Assembly: GCA_963805915.1 (NCBI GenBank)
Contig: CAWDWD010000018.1
Coordinates: forward strand, 124,001 to 188,000
Length of the DNA stretch: 64,000 nucleotides
DNA from: JAEULH01 sp963805915
Lineage (GTDB): Bacteria > Pseudomonadota > Alphaproteobacteria > Rhodospirillales > Defluviicoccaceae
Reading direction: 5' to 3'
A program made the translations under genes and the position numbers. The notes under the pieces are model-generated. The model was not told where the DNA came from. It made no database searches and saw nothing but the letters and a program-made list of their open reading frames with translations. Shown here one piece after another: positions 43,853 to 52,790 of the stretch (position 1 is the first letter of the stretch; every line of letters starts with the position of its first letter).

Positions 43853-44627
43853 CGGCCGATACCTCCGCGTCCTCGCGAACCGGAATGCCGGCGGCGCGCA
43901 GATGGGCCTTCGCCTCGGCCAACGTGTAGGTCCCGAAGTGAAAGATCGAGGCCGCCAGCACCGCCGACGCATGGCCGTCACGCACGCCCTCGACCAGGTG
44001 ATCGAGGCTCCCGACCCCTCCGGACGCGATGACCGGCACGCGGACCGCGTCGGCGATCGTCCGGGTCAGCGGAATATCGAAGCCGACCTTGGTGCCGTCG
44101 CGATCCATCGAAGTCACCAGCAGCTCGCCCGCGCCGTAGCCGACCATCCGTTTCGACCATTCGACCGCGTCGATCCCGGTGGCGTTGCGCCCGCCGTGGG
44201 TGAAGATCTCGAACCGATCGGGGCCGACCGTCTTGGCGTCGACCGAGACGACGATGCATTGGCTGCCGAACTTTTCTGCGGCCTCGGCGACGAACTCGGG
44301 TTTGTGCACCGCCGCGGTGTTGATCGAGACCTTGTCGGCGCCGGCGAGCAGCAGCCTGCGGATATCGTCGATCGTGCGCACGCCGCCGCCGACCGTGAGC
44401 GGCATGAAGCACTGCTCGGCGGTGCGGCGGACCACGTCGAAGATAGTCTCGCGGTTTTCGTGACTGGCGGTGATGTCGAGAAAGCACAGCTCGTCGGCGC
44501 CGGCGGCGTCGTAGACGCGCGCCTGCTCGACCGGATCGCCGGCGTCGATGAGGTCGACGAAGCGTACGCCCTTGACGACGCGGCCGCCCTCGACATCGAG
44601 GCAGGGAATGAGCCTGACCTTAAGCAT
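43842..44627 (-). CDS. hisF: Imidazole glycerol phosphate synthase cyclase subunit HisF
   Basis: 261 residues of (beta/alpha)8 barrel with the two catalytic Asp at exactly 11 (RLIPCLDVEGG) and 130 (IVVSVDAKTV). The phosphate-binding end VIASGGVGSLDHL is present. It partners HisH to make IGP and AICAR. Overlaps hisA by 8 bp. Confidence 0.97.
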   Translation of the reverse strand: MLKVRLIPCLDVEGGRVVKGVRFVDLIDAGDPVEQARVYDAAGADELCFLDITASHENRETIFDVVRRTAEQCFMPLTVGGGVRTIDDIRRLLLAGADKVSINTAAVHKPEFVAEAAEKFGSQCIVVSVDAKTVGPDRFEIFTHGGRNATGIDAVEWSKRMVGYGAGELLVTSMDRDGTKVGFDIPLTRTIADAVRVPVIASGGVGSLDHLVEGVRDGHASAVLAASIFHFGTYTLAEAKAHLRAAGIPVREDAEVSADVR

Positions 44628-45402
44628 GACCGCGCGCCTTGATCATCCCGCCTTCGCCATCGACTTCGCCATCGCCATCTTCTTCGAGCAGGGCGCGCGC
44701 CGCGACCGGATCGATCCGCCCGTCGTAGATCGCCCGGCCGCTGATCACACCGGCGATTGCGCCCGCCGCGGCGTCCTTGAGCGCGCGCAGATCGGCCATC
44801 GACGAGACTCCGCCGGACGCGATCACCGCGGGCGTTACCGCGCGCGCCAAAGCCAGGGTCGCTTCGATGTTCGGTCCGCTCATCACCCCGTCGCGGGCGA
44901 TGTCGGTGTAGACGATGGCGGCGACGCCGTCGCCTTCGAACCGCCGGGCCAGCTCCAGAGCGGAAACCCCGCTGCCCTCCGACCAGCCCTCGATCGCGGC
45001 CTCGCCGTCGCGGGCATCGATCCCGACAGCGATCCGGCCGGGAAAGGCGCGGCAGGCCTCGCCGACCAGCTTAGGCGTGCGCACCGCCGCGGTGCCGAGG
45101 ACGACGCGGGCGACGCCGTTGTCCAGCCAGCGCGCGAGCGTCGCCATGTCGCGGATGCCGCCGCCGAGCTGCACCGGGATATCGACGGCCGCAAGGATGG
45201 TGGCCACGGCTTGCCCATTGACCGGCCGGCCTTCGAACGCGCCGTTGAGGTCAACGACATGGATCCAGCGGCAGCCGGCGGCGGCGAACGCGCGCGCCTG
45301 AGCGCCGGGATCGGCGTTGAAGACCTTCGCCGTCGCCATTTCACCACGTTGCAGGCGCACGCACGCGCCGTCCTTGAGGTCGATCGCCGGAAAGAAAATC
45401 AT
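44620..45402 (-). CDS. hisA: Phosphoribosyl-formimino-AICAR isomerase HisA
   Basis: 260 residues from ATG 45402. The catalytic Asp8 lies in IFFPAIDLKDG, and the barrel also has VQLGGGIRDMATLARWLD and VYTDIARDGVMSGPN. The start overlaps the hisH stop by 4 bp. The C-terminal ~20 residues are an acidic, low-complexity extension (EEDGDGEVDGEGGM) with no family counterpart that I recall. Confidence 0.96.
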   Translation of the reverse strand: MIFFPAIDLKDGACVRLQRGEMATAKVFNADPGAQARAFAAAGCRWIHVVDLNGAFEGRPVNGQAVATILAAVDIPVQLGGGIRDMATLARWLDNGVARVVLGTAAVRTPKLVGEACRAFPGRIAVGIDARDGEAAIEGWSEGSGVSALELARRFEGDGVAAIVYTDIARDGVMSGPNIEATLALARAVTPAVIASGGVSSMADLRALKDAAAGAIAGVISGRAIYDGRIDPVAARALLEEDGDGEVDGEGGMIKARGHA

Positions 45403-46043
45403 GGCCGCCACTTCAGGAAATTGCCGATCAGGCGCAGCCCTACCCGCTGGCTTTTCTCCGGGTGGAACTGGGTGCCGACGAGGTTGTCGCGGCCAATCGC
45501 GGCGGTCATCGTCCCACCGTACTCGACGCTTGCGAGAACATGATCCGGATCGGCGCAGACAAAAGCGAAGCTGTGAACGAAGTAGGCGTGCGCGCCCGCC
45601 TCCAGGCCGGCGAGGAACGGATGCTCCGGCCGAGCTATAACGAGCTCGTTCCAGCCCATGTGCGGAACCTTGAGCGCCGGATCGGCCGGAGTGATCTCGG
45701 TGACCTCGCCCGCGATCCAGCCGAAACCGGGATGGTCGCCATGCTCGCGGCCGATGTCGGCCAGGAGCTGCATGCCGACGCAGATGCCAAGAAACGGCCG
45801 GCGTCGTTCGAGAACGGCGCGGCCGAGCGCCTCGACCATGCCCGGCAGCGCTTCGAGGCCACGGCGGCAATCGGCGAACGCGCCGACGCCGGGCAGGACG
45901 ATGTGGCTGGCGTGCTCGAGATCGCGCGGGTTCGCGGTGACGACGATGTCCTCGCCGAGACCCGTCTCGGCCGCGGCGCGCGCGAACGCCTTGGCGGCGG
46001 AACGCAGATTGCCCGAGCCGTAATCGATGATCGCGACGCTCAC
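45399..46043 (-). CDS. hisH: Imidazole glycerol phosphate synthase glutaminase HisH
   Basis: 214 residues from GTG 46043. Class I amidotransferase with nucleophile Cys88 in FLGICVGMQLL and His/Glu in GTQFHPEKSQ. It supplies ammonia to HisF. Overlaps the DUF2628 gene by 4 bp. Confidence 0.96.
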   Translation of the reverse strand: MSVAIIDYGSGNLRSAAKAFARAAAETGLGEDIVVTANPRDLEHASHIVLPGVGAFADCRRGLEALPGMVEALGRAVLERRRPFLGICVGMQLLADIGREHGDHPGFGWIAGEVTEITPADPALKVPHMGWNELVIARPEHPFLAGLEAGAHAYFVHSFAFVCADPDHVLASVEYGGTMTAAIGRDNLVGTQFHPEKSQRVGLRLIGNFLKWRP

Positions 46044-46459
46044 GAGAGCGGTCCCCCGGAGGCGAACACAGGCGCAAGCTCCGCCGCGAGGCGAGGATGA
46101 CGGTGATAGAATTGCCGTACGGCGGCGTCGCCGTCGATCCCAGCGACGATATCGCTCTGGACGAAGCCATGGCGTTCGAGCGTCCAGCGCCGGAGATCGT
46201 TGGCGACAAGGCCAATGAGAATGGCAAGGCCCACGGAGAGCACCAGTTCGGTCTTCCAATCGGCGCCAAGATAGGCCAGTACCGCGCTCAGCAGAACCTC
46301 GGCCGCAAAAAAGCCGAGCGCCACCAGCCACAGCCGGTGCCATACCGCCCACACGACCGACACCACGAACGCCGGCCAGCAAAAACCCTCCTTGATCACG
46401 GCGATATCGCGATTTGGATCGAGGCCGCCGCGGCGCAGATGCACGGTAAACGTTTTCAT
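46040..46459 (-). CDS. DUF2628 small membrane protein
   Basis: 139 residues from ATG 46459. Two or three hydrophobic segments (WPAFVVSVVWAVWHRLWLVAL, FFAAEVLLSAVLAYLGA, LVLSVGLAILIGLVAND) and the start DIAVIKEGFCWPAF match the DUF2628 family. Function unknown, but this gene between hisB and hisH is a recurrent alphaproteobacterial arrangement and its overlap with hisH implies co-expression. Confidence 0.8.
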   Translation of the reverse strand: MKTFTVHLRRGGLDPNRDIAVIKEGFCWPAFVVSVVWAVWHRLWLVALGFFAAEVLLSAVLAYLGADWKTELVLSVGLAILIGLVANDLRRWTLERHGFVQSDIVAGIDGDAAVRQFYHRHPRLAAELAPVFASGGPLS

Positions 46460-46511
46460 CTTTCCCTTTCCGCGCCTCTCTTCTTTATCCTCATCCCTCG
46501 GAATCACGCGG

Positions 46512-47111
46512 TTACAGCGAGCCACCGAGCACTCCCTTCGTCGAGGGCACCGCGTCGGCCTTGCGCGGGTCGATCTCGACCGCGTCGCGCAACGCCCGGG
46601 CCAAGCCCTTGAAACAGGACTCGCAGATATGATGGCTATTCTCGCCATACAGCGTTTCGACGTGCAGCGTCAAACCGGCGTTCTGCGCGAACGCCTGGAA
46701 CCACTCCTTGACCATTTCCGTATCCAGCTCACCCAACTTGGGTTGCGCGAATCTCACCTTCCAGATCAGGTATGGCCGGTTCGAGGCATCGACGACGACG
46801 CGGGTCAACGTCTCGTCCATGGCCGAGAGCGCCGAACCGAAGCGGCGGATGCCACGGCGCTCGCCCAAGGCCTGGGCCACCGCCTGGCCGATAACGATCC
46901 CGGTATCCTCGGTGGTGTGGTGGCTGTCGATGTGCAGATCGCCGTCCGCCTTGACCTTAAGATCGAGCAGGCCGTGGCGGGCCAGTTGCGCCAGCATGTG
47001 ATCGAGAAAGCCGATCCCGGTGGCGATGTCGTAACTGCCGGCGCCGTCGAGATCGACGCTCACCGCCACCTTGGTTTCGCTGGTCGCGCGTTCCACTGTC
47101 GCCGTGCGCAT
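46512..47111 (-). CDS. hisB: Imidazoleglycerol-phosphate dehydratase HisB
   Basis: 199 residues from ATG 47111; an upstream extension is out of family. Manganese-binding His clusters are in DGDLHIDSHHTTEDTGI and GENSHHICESCFKGLARA. Monofunctional form without the phosphatase domain. First gene of the histidine run, divergent from hslV. Confidence 0.96.
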   Translation of the reverse strand: MRTATVERATSETKVAVSVDLDGAGSYDIATGIGFLDHMLAQLARHGLLDLKVKADGDLHIDSHHTTEDTGIVIGQAVAQALGERRGIRRFGSALSAMDETLTRVVVDASNRPYLIWKVRFAQPKLGELDTEMVKEWFQAFAQNAGLTLHVETLYGENSHHICESCFKGLARALRDAVEIDPRKADAVPSTKGVLGGSL

Positions 47112-47230
47112 GGACTGTCTCTCTCTCCGCCTCATCGGGTCGGCAGTGTTGTAGCAACATTCCGCGGCGTTCGTCACCGCCGCGTGCGGCAGGCTCGCGC
47201 GCGGCGTCATAGTGGCCAACGTGTGGTCAG

Positions 47231-47259
47231 CTTGACCGACCCCGGCAACCGACCTACAT
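47231..47259 (+). promoter_or_regulatory. Candidate RpoH-type promoter for hslVU
   Basis: CTTGAC at 47231-47236, 17-bp spacer, CTACAT at 47254-47259, about 58 bp before hslV. This resembles the alphaproteobacterial heat-shock sigma factor pattern (CTTGAA with a CYTAT-like -10), which is expected for hslVU. The same bases overlap a sigma-70-like TTGACC, so the call is tentative. Confidence 0.4.
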
Positions 47260-47316
47260 GGTCGAAACGATGAGACGCGGGACGCGTCGATCCCTGTCCA
47301 GACAGTTCGGATATTC

Positions 47317-47871
47317 ATGCCCATCAGCGCGGATCGCGACCCTTTGTGGCACGGCACAACCATTCTCGCCATCCGCAAGGCCGGCAAGATCGTCATCGCC
47401 GGCGACGGACAGGTCAGCCTCGGCAACACCATCATCAAGTCCAATGCCCGCAAGGTTCGCCGGATTGGCGACGGCTCGGTCGTCGCCGGGTTCGCGGGGG
47501 CGACCGCGGACGCCTTCACTCTGTTCGAGCGCCTCGAGGGCAAGCTCGAACAGTATCCCGGCCAACTCACCCGCGCCTGCGTCGAGCTCGCCAAGGACTG
47601 GCGGACCGACCGCTACCTTCGCCGGCTCGAGGCGATGATGGCGGTCGCCGACGCCAACGTATCGCTAGTCCTGACCGGCACCGGCGACGTGCTCGAACCC
47701 GAGGACGGGCTGATCGGCATCGGCTCGGGCGGCAACTACGCTTTAGCCGCGGCCCGGGCGATGATCGACCGCGACGACATGGACGCCACCGCGATCGCCC
47801 GCAGGGCGCTGGAAATCGCCGCCGACATCTGCGTTTTCACCAACCGCAACATCATCATCGAAGGCCTATGA
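47317..47871 (+). CDS. hslV: ATP-dependent protease peptidase subunit HslV
   Basis: 184 residues. The N-terminal threonine nucleophile is exposed after processing before Thr14 in WHGTTILAIRK, followed by KIVIAGDGQVSLGNTI. Forms a double hexamer capped by HslU. Its stop overlaps the hslU start (ATGA). Confidence 0.96.
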   Translation: MPISADRDPLWHGTTILAIRKAGKIVIAGDGQVSLGNTIIKSNARKVRRIGDGSVVAGFAGATADAFTLFERLEGKLEQYPGQLTRACVELAKDWRTDRYLRRLEAMMAVADANVSLVLTGTGDVLEPEDGLIGIGSGGNYALAAARAMIDRDDMDATAIARRALEIAADICVFTNRNIIIEGL

Positions 47872-49181
47872 CGAGCTTTACCCCCCGCGAGATTGTCTCC
47901 GAACTCGACCGCTACATCATCGGCCAGAACGACGCCAAGCGCGCGGTCGCAATCGCGCTGCGCAACCGCTGGCGCCGCCAGCAGCTCGACGGCACGATGC
48001 GTCAGGAGGTCCTGCCCAAGAACATCCTGATGATCGGACCGACCGGCGTCGGCAAGACGGAGATCGCGCGCCGGCTCGCCAACCTGGCGCAGGCGCCGTT
48101 TCTCAAGGTTGAGGCGACCAAGTTTACCGAGATCGGCTATGTCGGGCGCGACGTCGAGCAGATCATCCGCGATCTGGTCGAGGTCGCCCTGCATATGACG
48201 CGCGAACGGTTGCGCAAGGAGGTCGCGGCGAAGGCCGAACTGGCCGCCGAGGAGCGCGTCCTGACCGCCCTGGTCGGCGAGCACGCCAGTCCCGAGACTC
48301 GCGACAAATTCCGCCGGATGCTGCGCAAGGGCGAACTCGGCGAGCGCGAGATCGAGATCCAGGTCACCGACTCCAGCGGCTCGCACTTGCCGACGTTCGA
48401 CATTCCCGGCATGCCCGGCGCGCAGATGGGCATGCTCAACATCAACGAGATGCTCGGCAAGGCGTTCGGCGGGCCGCCGACCAAGACCAAGAAAATGAAC
48501 GTCGCGGATTCCTACGAGGTTCTCCTGTCGCAGGAGGCCGACAAGCTCCTCGACGAGGACCGGATCGTCAAGGAAGCGATCGAGGCGGTCGAAAACAACG
48601 GCATCGTCTTTCTCGACGAAATCGACAAGATTACCGCGCGCTCCGAGCGTGGCGGCGCCGACGTCAGCCGCGAGGGCGTCCAGCGCGACTTGTTGCCGCT
48701 GATCGAGGGCACCATCGTCGCGACTAAGCGCGGCAACGTGCGCACCGATCACATCCTGTTCATCGCGTCCGGCGCCTTCCATGTTACCAAGCCCGCCGAC
48801 ATGCTGCCCGAACTCCAGGGCCGGCTGCCGATCCGCGTCGAGCTCAAGGCGCTGACCCGCGACGATTTCGTCCGCATTCTGACCGAGCCCGAGGCAAGCT
48901 TGATAAAGCAGTACAAGGCGCTGATGGCGACCGAGGACGTGACCATCCAGTTTTCTGACGGCGCCATCGAAGAAATCGCCACGCTCGCCGCCGAGATCAA
49001 TCAGGGCGTCGAGAACATCGGCGCTCGCCGGCTGCAGACCGTGATGGAAAAGCTGGTCGAGGAGGTGAGCTTCACCGCTTCGGAACGCGGCGGCGAAACC
49101 ATCGAAATGACCGCCGAGGACGTCCGTGTCCGCGTCGGCGAACTCGCCAAGAACGCCGATCTGACGAAGTTCATTCTTTAG
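47868..49181 (+). CDS. hslU: HslU unfoldase ATPase
   Basis: 437 residues. Walker A GPTGVGKT at 57-64, the pore-loop region KFTEIGYVGRDVEQIIRDLV, Walker B VFLDEIDKI, sensor region and the C-terminal ADLTKFIL tail that docks into HslV. The I-domain (about 110-230) is present. Translationally coupled to hslV. Confidence 0.97.
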   Translation: MTSFTPREIVSELDRYIIGQNDAKRAVAIALRNRWRRQQLDGTMRQEVLPKNILMIGPTGVGKTEIARRLANLAQAPFLKVEATKFTEIGYVGRDVEQIIRDLVEVALHMTRERLRKEVAAKAELAAEERVLTALVGEHASPETRDKFRRMLRKGELGEREIEIQVTDSSGSHLPTFDIPGMPGAQMGMLNINEMLGKAFGGPPTKTKKMNVADSYEVLLSQEADKLLDEDRIVKEAIEAVENNGIVFLDEIDKITARSERGGADVSREGVQRDLLPLIEGTIVATKRGNVRTDHILFIASGAFHVTKPADMLPELQGRLPIRVELKALTRDDFVRILTEPEASLIKQYKALMATEDVTIQFSDGAIEEIATLAAEINQGVENIGARRLQTVMEKLVEEVSFTASERGGETIEMTAEDVRVRVGELAKNADLTKFIL

Positions 49182-49271
49182 GCGCGGGCTGTCAGGCTGC
49201 CCGGCCGGTCTCGCAAACTCATCGGCCTAATGGCTCACCAGCCTAACCGCTGACCGCCAGCCGTTTAGCGA

Positions 49272-49289
49272 TGTCAGTGATTTGTCAGT
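49272..49289 (+). promoter_or_regulatory. Direct repeats with 11-bp period upstream of the PepSY/two-component genes
   Basis: TGTCAGT occurs at 49272-49278 and again at 49283-49289, exactly 11 bp apart, the spacing bound by OmpR-type dimers on one face of DNA. It lies 15 bp ahead of the PepSY start candidate at 49304, suggesting autoregulation by the encoded response regulator. Confidence 0.4.
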
Positions 49290-49303
49290 CACCATTCCCC
49301 AGA

Positions 49304-49633
49304 ATGCGTGTCATGCCGCGCCTGAACCGCCGAGATCTGATCCGCATTGCATCATGGGGGGCCGCGGCCTTGGCCGCCTCCCCTGCCATTGCCGACCGGA
49401 GCGGCGAGCACGACAGCGCGCGGCATGCGGTCGAGCTGGGCGAGGCGCTCCCTCTGGTCGACATCCTGGCGAAGGTCCGGCGCGATCTCGGCGGCGAAAT
49501 CGTGGGCATATCGTTCAAGCGCAAGAAGGACCTATGGCTCTATGAGTTCAAGGTGATCGAGCCCAGCGGCCGCCTGGTCGAGGTCTACGTGGATGCGGCC
49601 AGCGGCCGTGTGGTCAAGCGGGAGGTGGACTGA
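49304..49633 (+). CDS. Exported PepSY domain protein
   Basis: About 109 residues (start 49304, or 49313). A twin-arginine-like N terminus (LNRRDLIRIASWGAAALA, cleavage near AIA) precedes a short PepSY domain (VDILAKVRRDLGGEIVGISF, LVEVYVDAASGRVVKREVD). PepSY modules are small periplasmic inhibitor or sensor domains. Its stop overlaps the response regulator start (TGATG), so it is coupled to the two-component pair. Confidence 0.75.
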   Translation: MRVMPRLNRRDLIRIASWGAAALAASPAIADRSGEHDSARHAVELGEALPLVDILAKVRRDLGGEIVGISFKRKKDLWLYEFKVIEPSGRLVEVYVDAASGRVVKREVD

Positions 49634-50301
49634 TGCGCGTTCTCGTGGTCGAGGACGACCCGCGCATCGCGCGCCGCCTGACATCCGTTGTGCAGGAGGC
49701 GGGTTACGTCGTCGATTGCGTCGACAATGGCGAGGAAGCCTGGTTTCGTGGTGACACGGAGGACTATGACGCGGTGATCCTCGATCTCGGATTACCGCGG
49801 ATGGACGGACTGACGGTGCTGAAGAAATGGCGGGAGGCCGGCCGCGATGTCCCGGTGCTGATCCTTACCGCCCGCGGCGCTTGGGCCGAACGCGTCGCCG
49901 GCATCGACGCCGGCGCTGACGACTATCTTGCCAAGCCCTTTGTCATGGAAGAGCTGCTTGCCCGCTTGCGGGCGCTCCTGCGCCGCGCAGCGGGACGCGC
50001 CTCTCCGTTGCTCGCGATCGGCCGCGTCGTTCTCGACACGCGTCAGATGCGAATTACCGTTGACGGCGATCCGATCGCGCTATCGCCCCTCGAATATCGC
50101 TGTCTGAGCTATCTGATGCACCACGCCGGCCGCGTGGTTCCGCTCACCGAACTGATGGAGCATCTGTACGCTCACGACCACGACCGCGAGTCGAACGCCG
50201 TCGAGGTTCTGATGGGTCGTTTGCGCAGGAAACTGGGCGTCAATCTGATCGAGACGCGGCGCGGCTTCGGCTACGTCATTGTCAACCCAGACTTGCCGTG
50301 A
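49633..50301 (+). CDS. OmpR-family response regulator
   Basis: 222 residues: receiver domain with acidic pocket VVEDD and phospho-acceptor Asp51 in VILDLGLPRMDG, Lys in DDYLAKPF, then a winged-helix DNA-binding domain (ALSPLEYRCLSYLMHHAGRV, EVLMGRLRRKLG). Resembles QseB/PmrA types. It overlaps the kinase by 4 bp. Confidence 0.94.
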   Translation: MRVLVVEDDPRIARRLTSVVQEAGYVVDCVDNGEEAWFRGDTEDYDAVILDLGLPRMDGLTVLKKWREAGRDVPVLILTARGAWAERVAGIDAGADDYLAKPFVMEELLARLRALLRRAAGRASPLLAIGRVVLDTRQMRITVDGDPIALSPLEYRCLSYLMHHAGRVVPLTELMEHLYAHDHDRESNAVEVLMGRLRRKLGVNLIETRRGFGYVIVNPDLP

Positions 50302-51698
50302 GGCGCGGCTCGCTCCGGCTGCGGCTGCTGGCAGCCGGCGCCGCGTCCATTCTGATTGCGTTGGCGCTGGCGGGGCTGGGTCTGACGCTGCTTTTCGAGC
50401 GCCACGTCGAGCGGCGTGTCGTGGTCGAGCTGGAGATGGACCTGCGTCAGCTCATCGACCATCTCGGACGCGGGGAGGGTGGCACCCTGCTTCTGGAACA
50501 GCCGCTCGCCGATCCTCGCTTCGAGGAGCCGCTCAGCGGTCTCTACTGGCAGATTACGGAAGAGCCCGGCGGGCCCGTGCTGCGTTCGCGCTCACTCTGG
50601 GACGGGACGCTCGACCTGCCGCCCGATCGTTTGCGAACCGACGAGGTTCATCGTCACACAATTGCCGGTCCCGGCGGCGCTACGCTTCTTATTTTGGAGC
50701 GGCACATCGCCCTGCCACAGAGTCTCGGCGGCGGCTCGGTTCGGGCTGCGGTCGCCATCGACCGCGGCGAGATCCATGTTGCGGGTCGCGCCTTCGCCAG
50801 CGAACTGGTGCCCTCGCTCGCCGTTCTCGCCGCCGTTCTCATCGCCGCCGCCTGGGTGCAGGTGAGGATCGGTTTGAGGCCACTCGATGCCATCCGTCGC
50901 AGGCTCGCCGCGATCCGCACCGGCGCCGCGGCGCGGCTTGAGACAGACTTTCCCGACGAAGTTCAACCGCTCGCCGCCGAGGTCGACAGCCTGCTGGACA
51001 CTCAGGATGCGACGATCGAACGGGCCAGGGCGCACGCCGCGGATCTGGCCCACGGGCTCAAGACGCCGCTGACCGTCCTGGCCGACGATGCACAACAGCT
51101 CCGGAGGCGCGGCGAGGGCGAACTCGCTGATGAGATCGCCGCCCTTGTGGAGGGCATGCGGCGCCATGTCGAACGCGAACTCGCCCGCGCTCGTGCCGGC
51201 GTTCGCGCCCGCGGCGGAGCCAGCCAGCCTGTATTTCCCATCGCCGAACGGGTGGTCGAGGTTATGCGGCGCACGCCGAGAGGCAAGGAGCTCGGTTGGC
51301 TCATCGACATCCCCACCGATCTTGCCGTCGGGATCGACGCACAGGACCTGGCCGAAGTGCTCGGCAATCTGGTCGAGAACGCCGCTCAATGGGCCAGGTC
51401 GAGCGTGCGTCTGTGCGGCTGGCAAGGAAGCGATGCGACTGGCCTTCTCGTCGAGGACGATGGGCCGGGCGTCTCCGATCACGAGATCGAGACCGTGCTG
51501 GCCCGAGGAGGCCGGCTTGACGCAACGAAGCCGGGCACCGGTTTGGGTCTCGCCATCGTTGGCGACCTCGTCGAGACCTACGGAGGGTCGCTGGTCTTGA
51601 GCCGATCGCCGCTCGGCGGCCTGAGGGCCGAGCTCCGGCTCCCAGGCCGCCGAGACAAGGTCGGCCCGGGAACGCCGGCACGGGCATTCAAACCGTAA
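50298..51698 (+). CDS. Membrane sensor histidine kinase
   Basis: 466 residues from GTG 50298. Two membrane helices (about 10-32 and 172-190) enclose a ~140-residue periplasmic sensor. The phospho-accepting His252 is in DLAHGLKTPLTVL, with N box LGNLVENAAQWA, and GTGLGLAIVGDLVE as the G2 box. QseC/PhoQ-like layout. The signal is unknown; adjacent PepSY and cytochrome b genes suggest redox or envelope stress. Confidence 0.92.
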   Translation: MRRGSLRLRLLAAGAASILIALALAGLGLTLLFERHVERRVVVELEMDLRQLIDHLGRGEGGTLLLEQPLADPRFEEPLSGLYWQITEEPGGPVLRSRSLWDGTLDLPPDRLRTDEVHRHTIAGPGGATLLILERHIALPQSLGGGSVRAAVAIDRGEIHVAGRAFASELVPSLAVLAAVLIAAAWVQVRIGLRPLDAIRRRLAAIRTGAAARLETDFPDEVQPLAAEVDSLLDTQDATIERARAHAADLAHGLKTPLTVLADDAQQLRRRGEGELADEIAALVEGMRRHVERELARARAGVRARGGASQPVFPIAERVVEVMRRTPRGKELGWLIDIPTDLAVGIDAQDLAEVLGNLVENAAQWARSSVRLCGWQGSDATGLLVEDDGPGVSDHEIETVLARGGRLDATKPGTGLGLAIVGDLVETYGGSLVLSRSPLGGLRAELRLPGRRDKVGPGTPARAFKP

Positions 51699-51707
51699 CA
51701 TAAGGTC

Positions 51708-52304
51708 CTATTCGGCTCGCTTCCGACCGGTAAACATCGCCTTCACGAGATTTTCGCCATGCTCGATACTGGCGGAGACGACACCGGCCACGTGCAGGGC
51801 GATCAGGCCAAGGGTCGCATAGACGAGCCACTCATGCAGATCTTCGACCCATTGCGCCCCCCAGAACGCGTCCGTAGTCATCATGAAGCCGGTTGCGGAG
51901 ATGCCGATGATCATAACCAGAAGAGCGATGATCATCGCGCCGCCAGCAGGGTTGTGCCCAAGGTAGCGCGGTGCCCGCAATCTGATCGCACTGCGGACAT
52001 ATTCAGTCGTTTCGCGCGGCGTTCGCACGAAATCGCTGAAGCGGGCGTGCCGGGGACCAACGAAGCCCCAGATAATCCGGAGGAGGATAAGGCCCGCGAT
52101 GGCGTAGCCGGCGGTCAGGTGCAGCCACTCGGTCTCGTCTCCGGTCACGAAGGCAAGGATGAACAGCCCGACGAGGCTCCAATGGAAGACCCGGATGAAC
52201 GGGTCCCACACCCGAACCAGGGGCGCGGTTATGTTACGAGTTTTCACAGTTGCAGCCGGCGGCATTGCGCCGTCGATTTCGAGCACTTCGTTATCAATGG
52301 TCAT
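51708..52304 (-). CDS. Cytochrome b561-type membrane protein
   Basis: 198 residues with four to five membrane helices. Haem-ligand His candidates are in VFHWSLVGLFILAF, EWLHLTAGYAI and WLVYATLGLIALHVAGV, matching the bacterial cytochrome b/b6-like (Ni,Fe-hydrogenase b subunit type) family. It likely passes electrons across the inner membrane. It converges on the kinase gene (9-bp gap) and is 12 bp downstream of a PepSY gene on its own strand. Confidence 0.85.
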   Translation of the reverse strand: MTIDNEVLEIDGAMPPAATVKTRNITAPLVRVWDPFIRVFHWSLVGLFILAFVTGDETEWLHLTAGYAIAGLILLRIIWGFVGPRHARFSDFVRTPRETTEYVRSAIRLRAPRYLGHNPAGGAMIIALLVMIIGISATGFMMTTDAFWGAQWVEDLHEWLVYATLGLIALHVAGVVSASIEHGENLVKAMFTGRKRAE

Positions 52305-52316
52305 CCGATGTCACCA

Positions 52317-52595
52317 TCACTGAACAGCGACGATCTGACCGGAGCTCGGATCAACAAACAGCTCGGTGCGGGCGCCGTTCTTGTCGAGGGCATAGATCTC
52401 GCCGCAGGCCGCCTTGATCTTCCCCTTCTGGACCGTGTAGCCCTGGGCTTCCACTTTGGCCATCAGCACCTCGAGCGGGAGCCACTGCGACTCTGGCGCG
52501 GATGTGCAGGGCCGGCCAAGGCTCCCGGCTTGTGCGATAGAGACACCGGTGATTGAAACAAGGGCGGCCGCAGCGATGACAGTGATCTTGCGCAT
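52317..52595 (-). CDS. Secreted PepSY-like protein
   Basis: 92 residues with a signal peptide (ITVIAAAALVSITGVSIAQA, cleavage after AQA). The rest is one PepSY-type module: WLPLEVLMAKVEAQGYTVQK, IYALDKNGARTELFVD and the ending SSGQIVAVQ. Two Cys (RPCTS, KAACGE) could pair. It precedes the cytochrome b561 gene; together they face the PepSY/two-component operon. Confidence 0.8.
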   Translation of the reverse strand: MRKITVIAAAALVSITGVSIAQAGSLGRPCTSAPESQWLPLEVLMAKVEAQGYTVQKGKIKAACGEIYALDKNGARTELFVDPSSGQIVAVQ

Positions 52596-52790
52596 AACCT
52601 ATCTCTCCTTTGCGTGTTCGCGCTGCGGGATGCAGGCGAATACACGGGAGAGTCGCACAGCAACGCTGACCGGTGGCTGATGCGTACCGTCAGCGATCCG
52701 ACAGGATCAGCACGAGACTGTCAGGATTTCTGGATTTCTGTGTAATGGCTGTTTCGCCACGGCCTTTATCTCGCGTCGGATCGCGCATCA
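52596..52790. other. Upstream region of the PepSY/cytochrome genes
   Basis: About 195 bp. It contains TGTCAGGATTT at 52719-52729, resembling the TGTCAGTGATTT seen ahead of the first PepSY gene, and a short direct repeat GGATTTCT. It also receives the 3' end of the ABC ATPase gene, with no obvious terminator. Confidence 0.35.

Noticed and set aside
47736..48782. A 348-codon open frame antisense to hslU and hslV
   Set aside because: Both sense genes are certain; the antisense frame has no family features.
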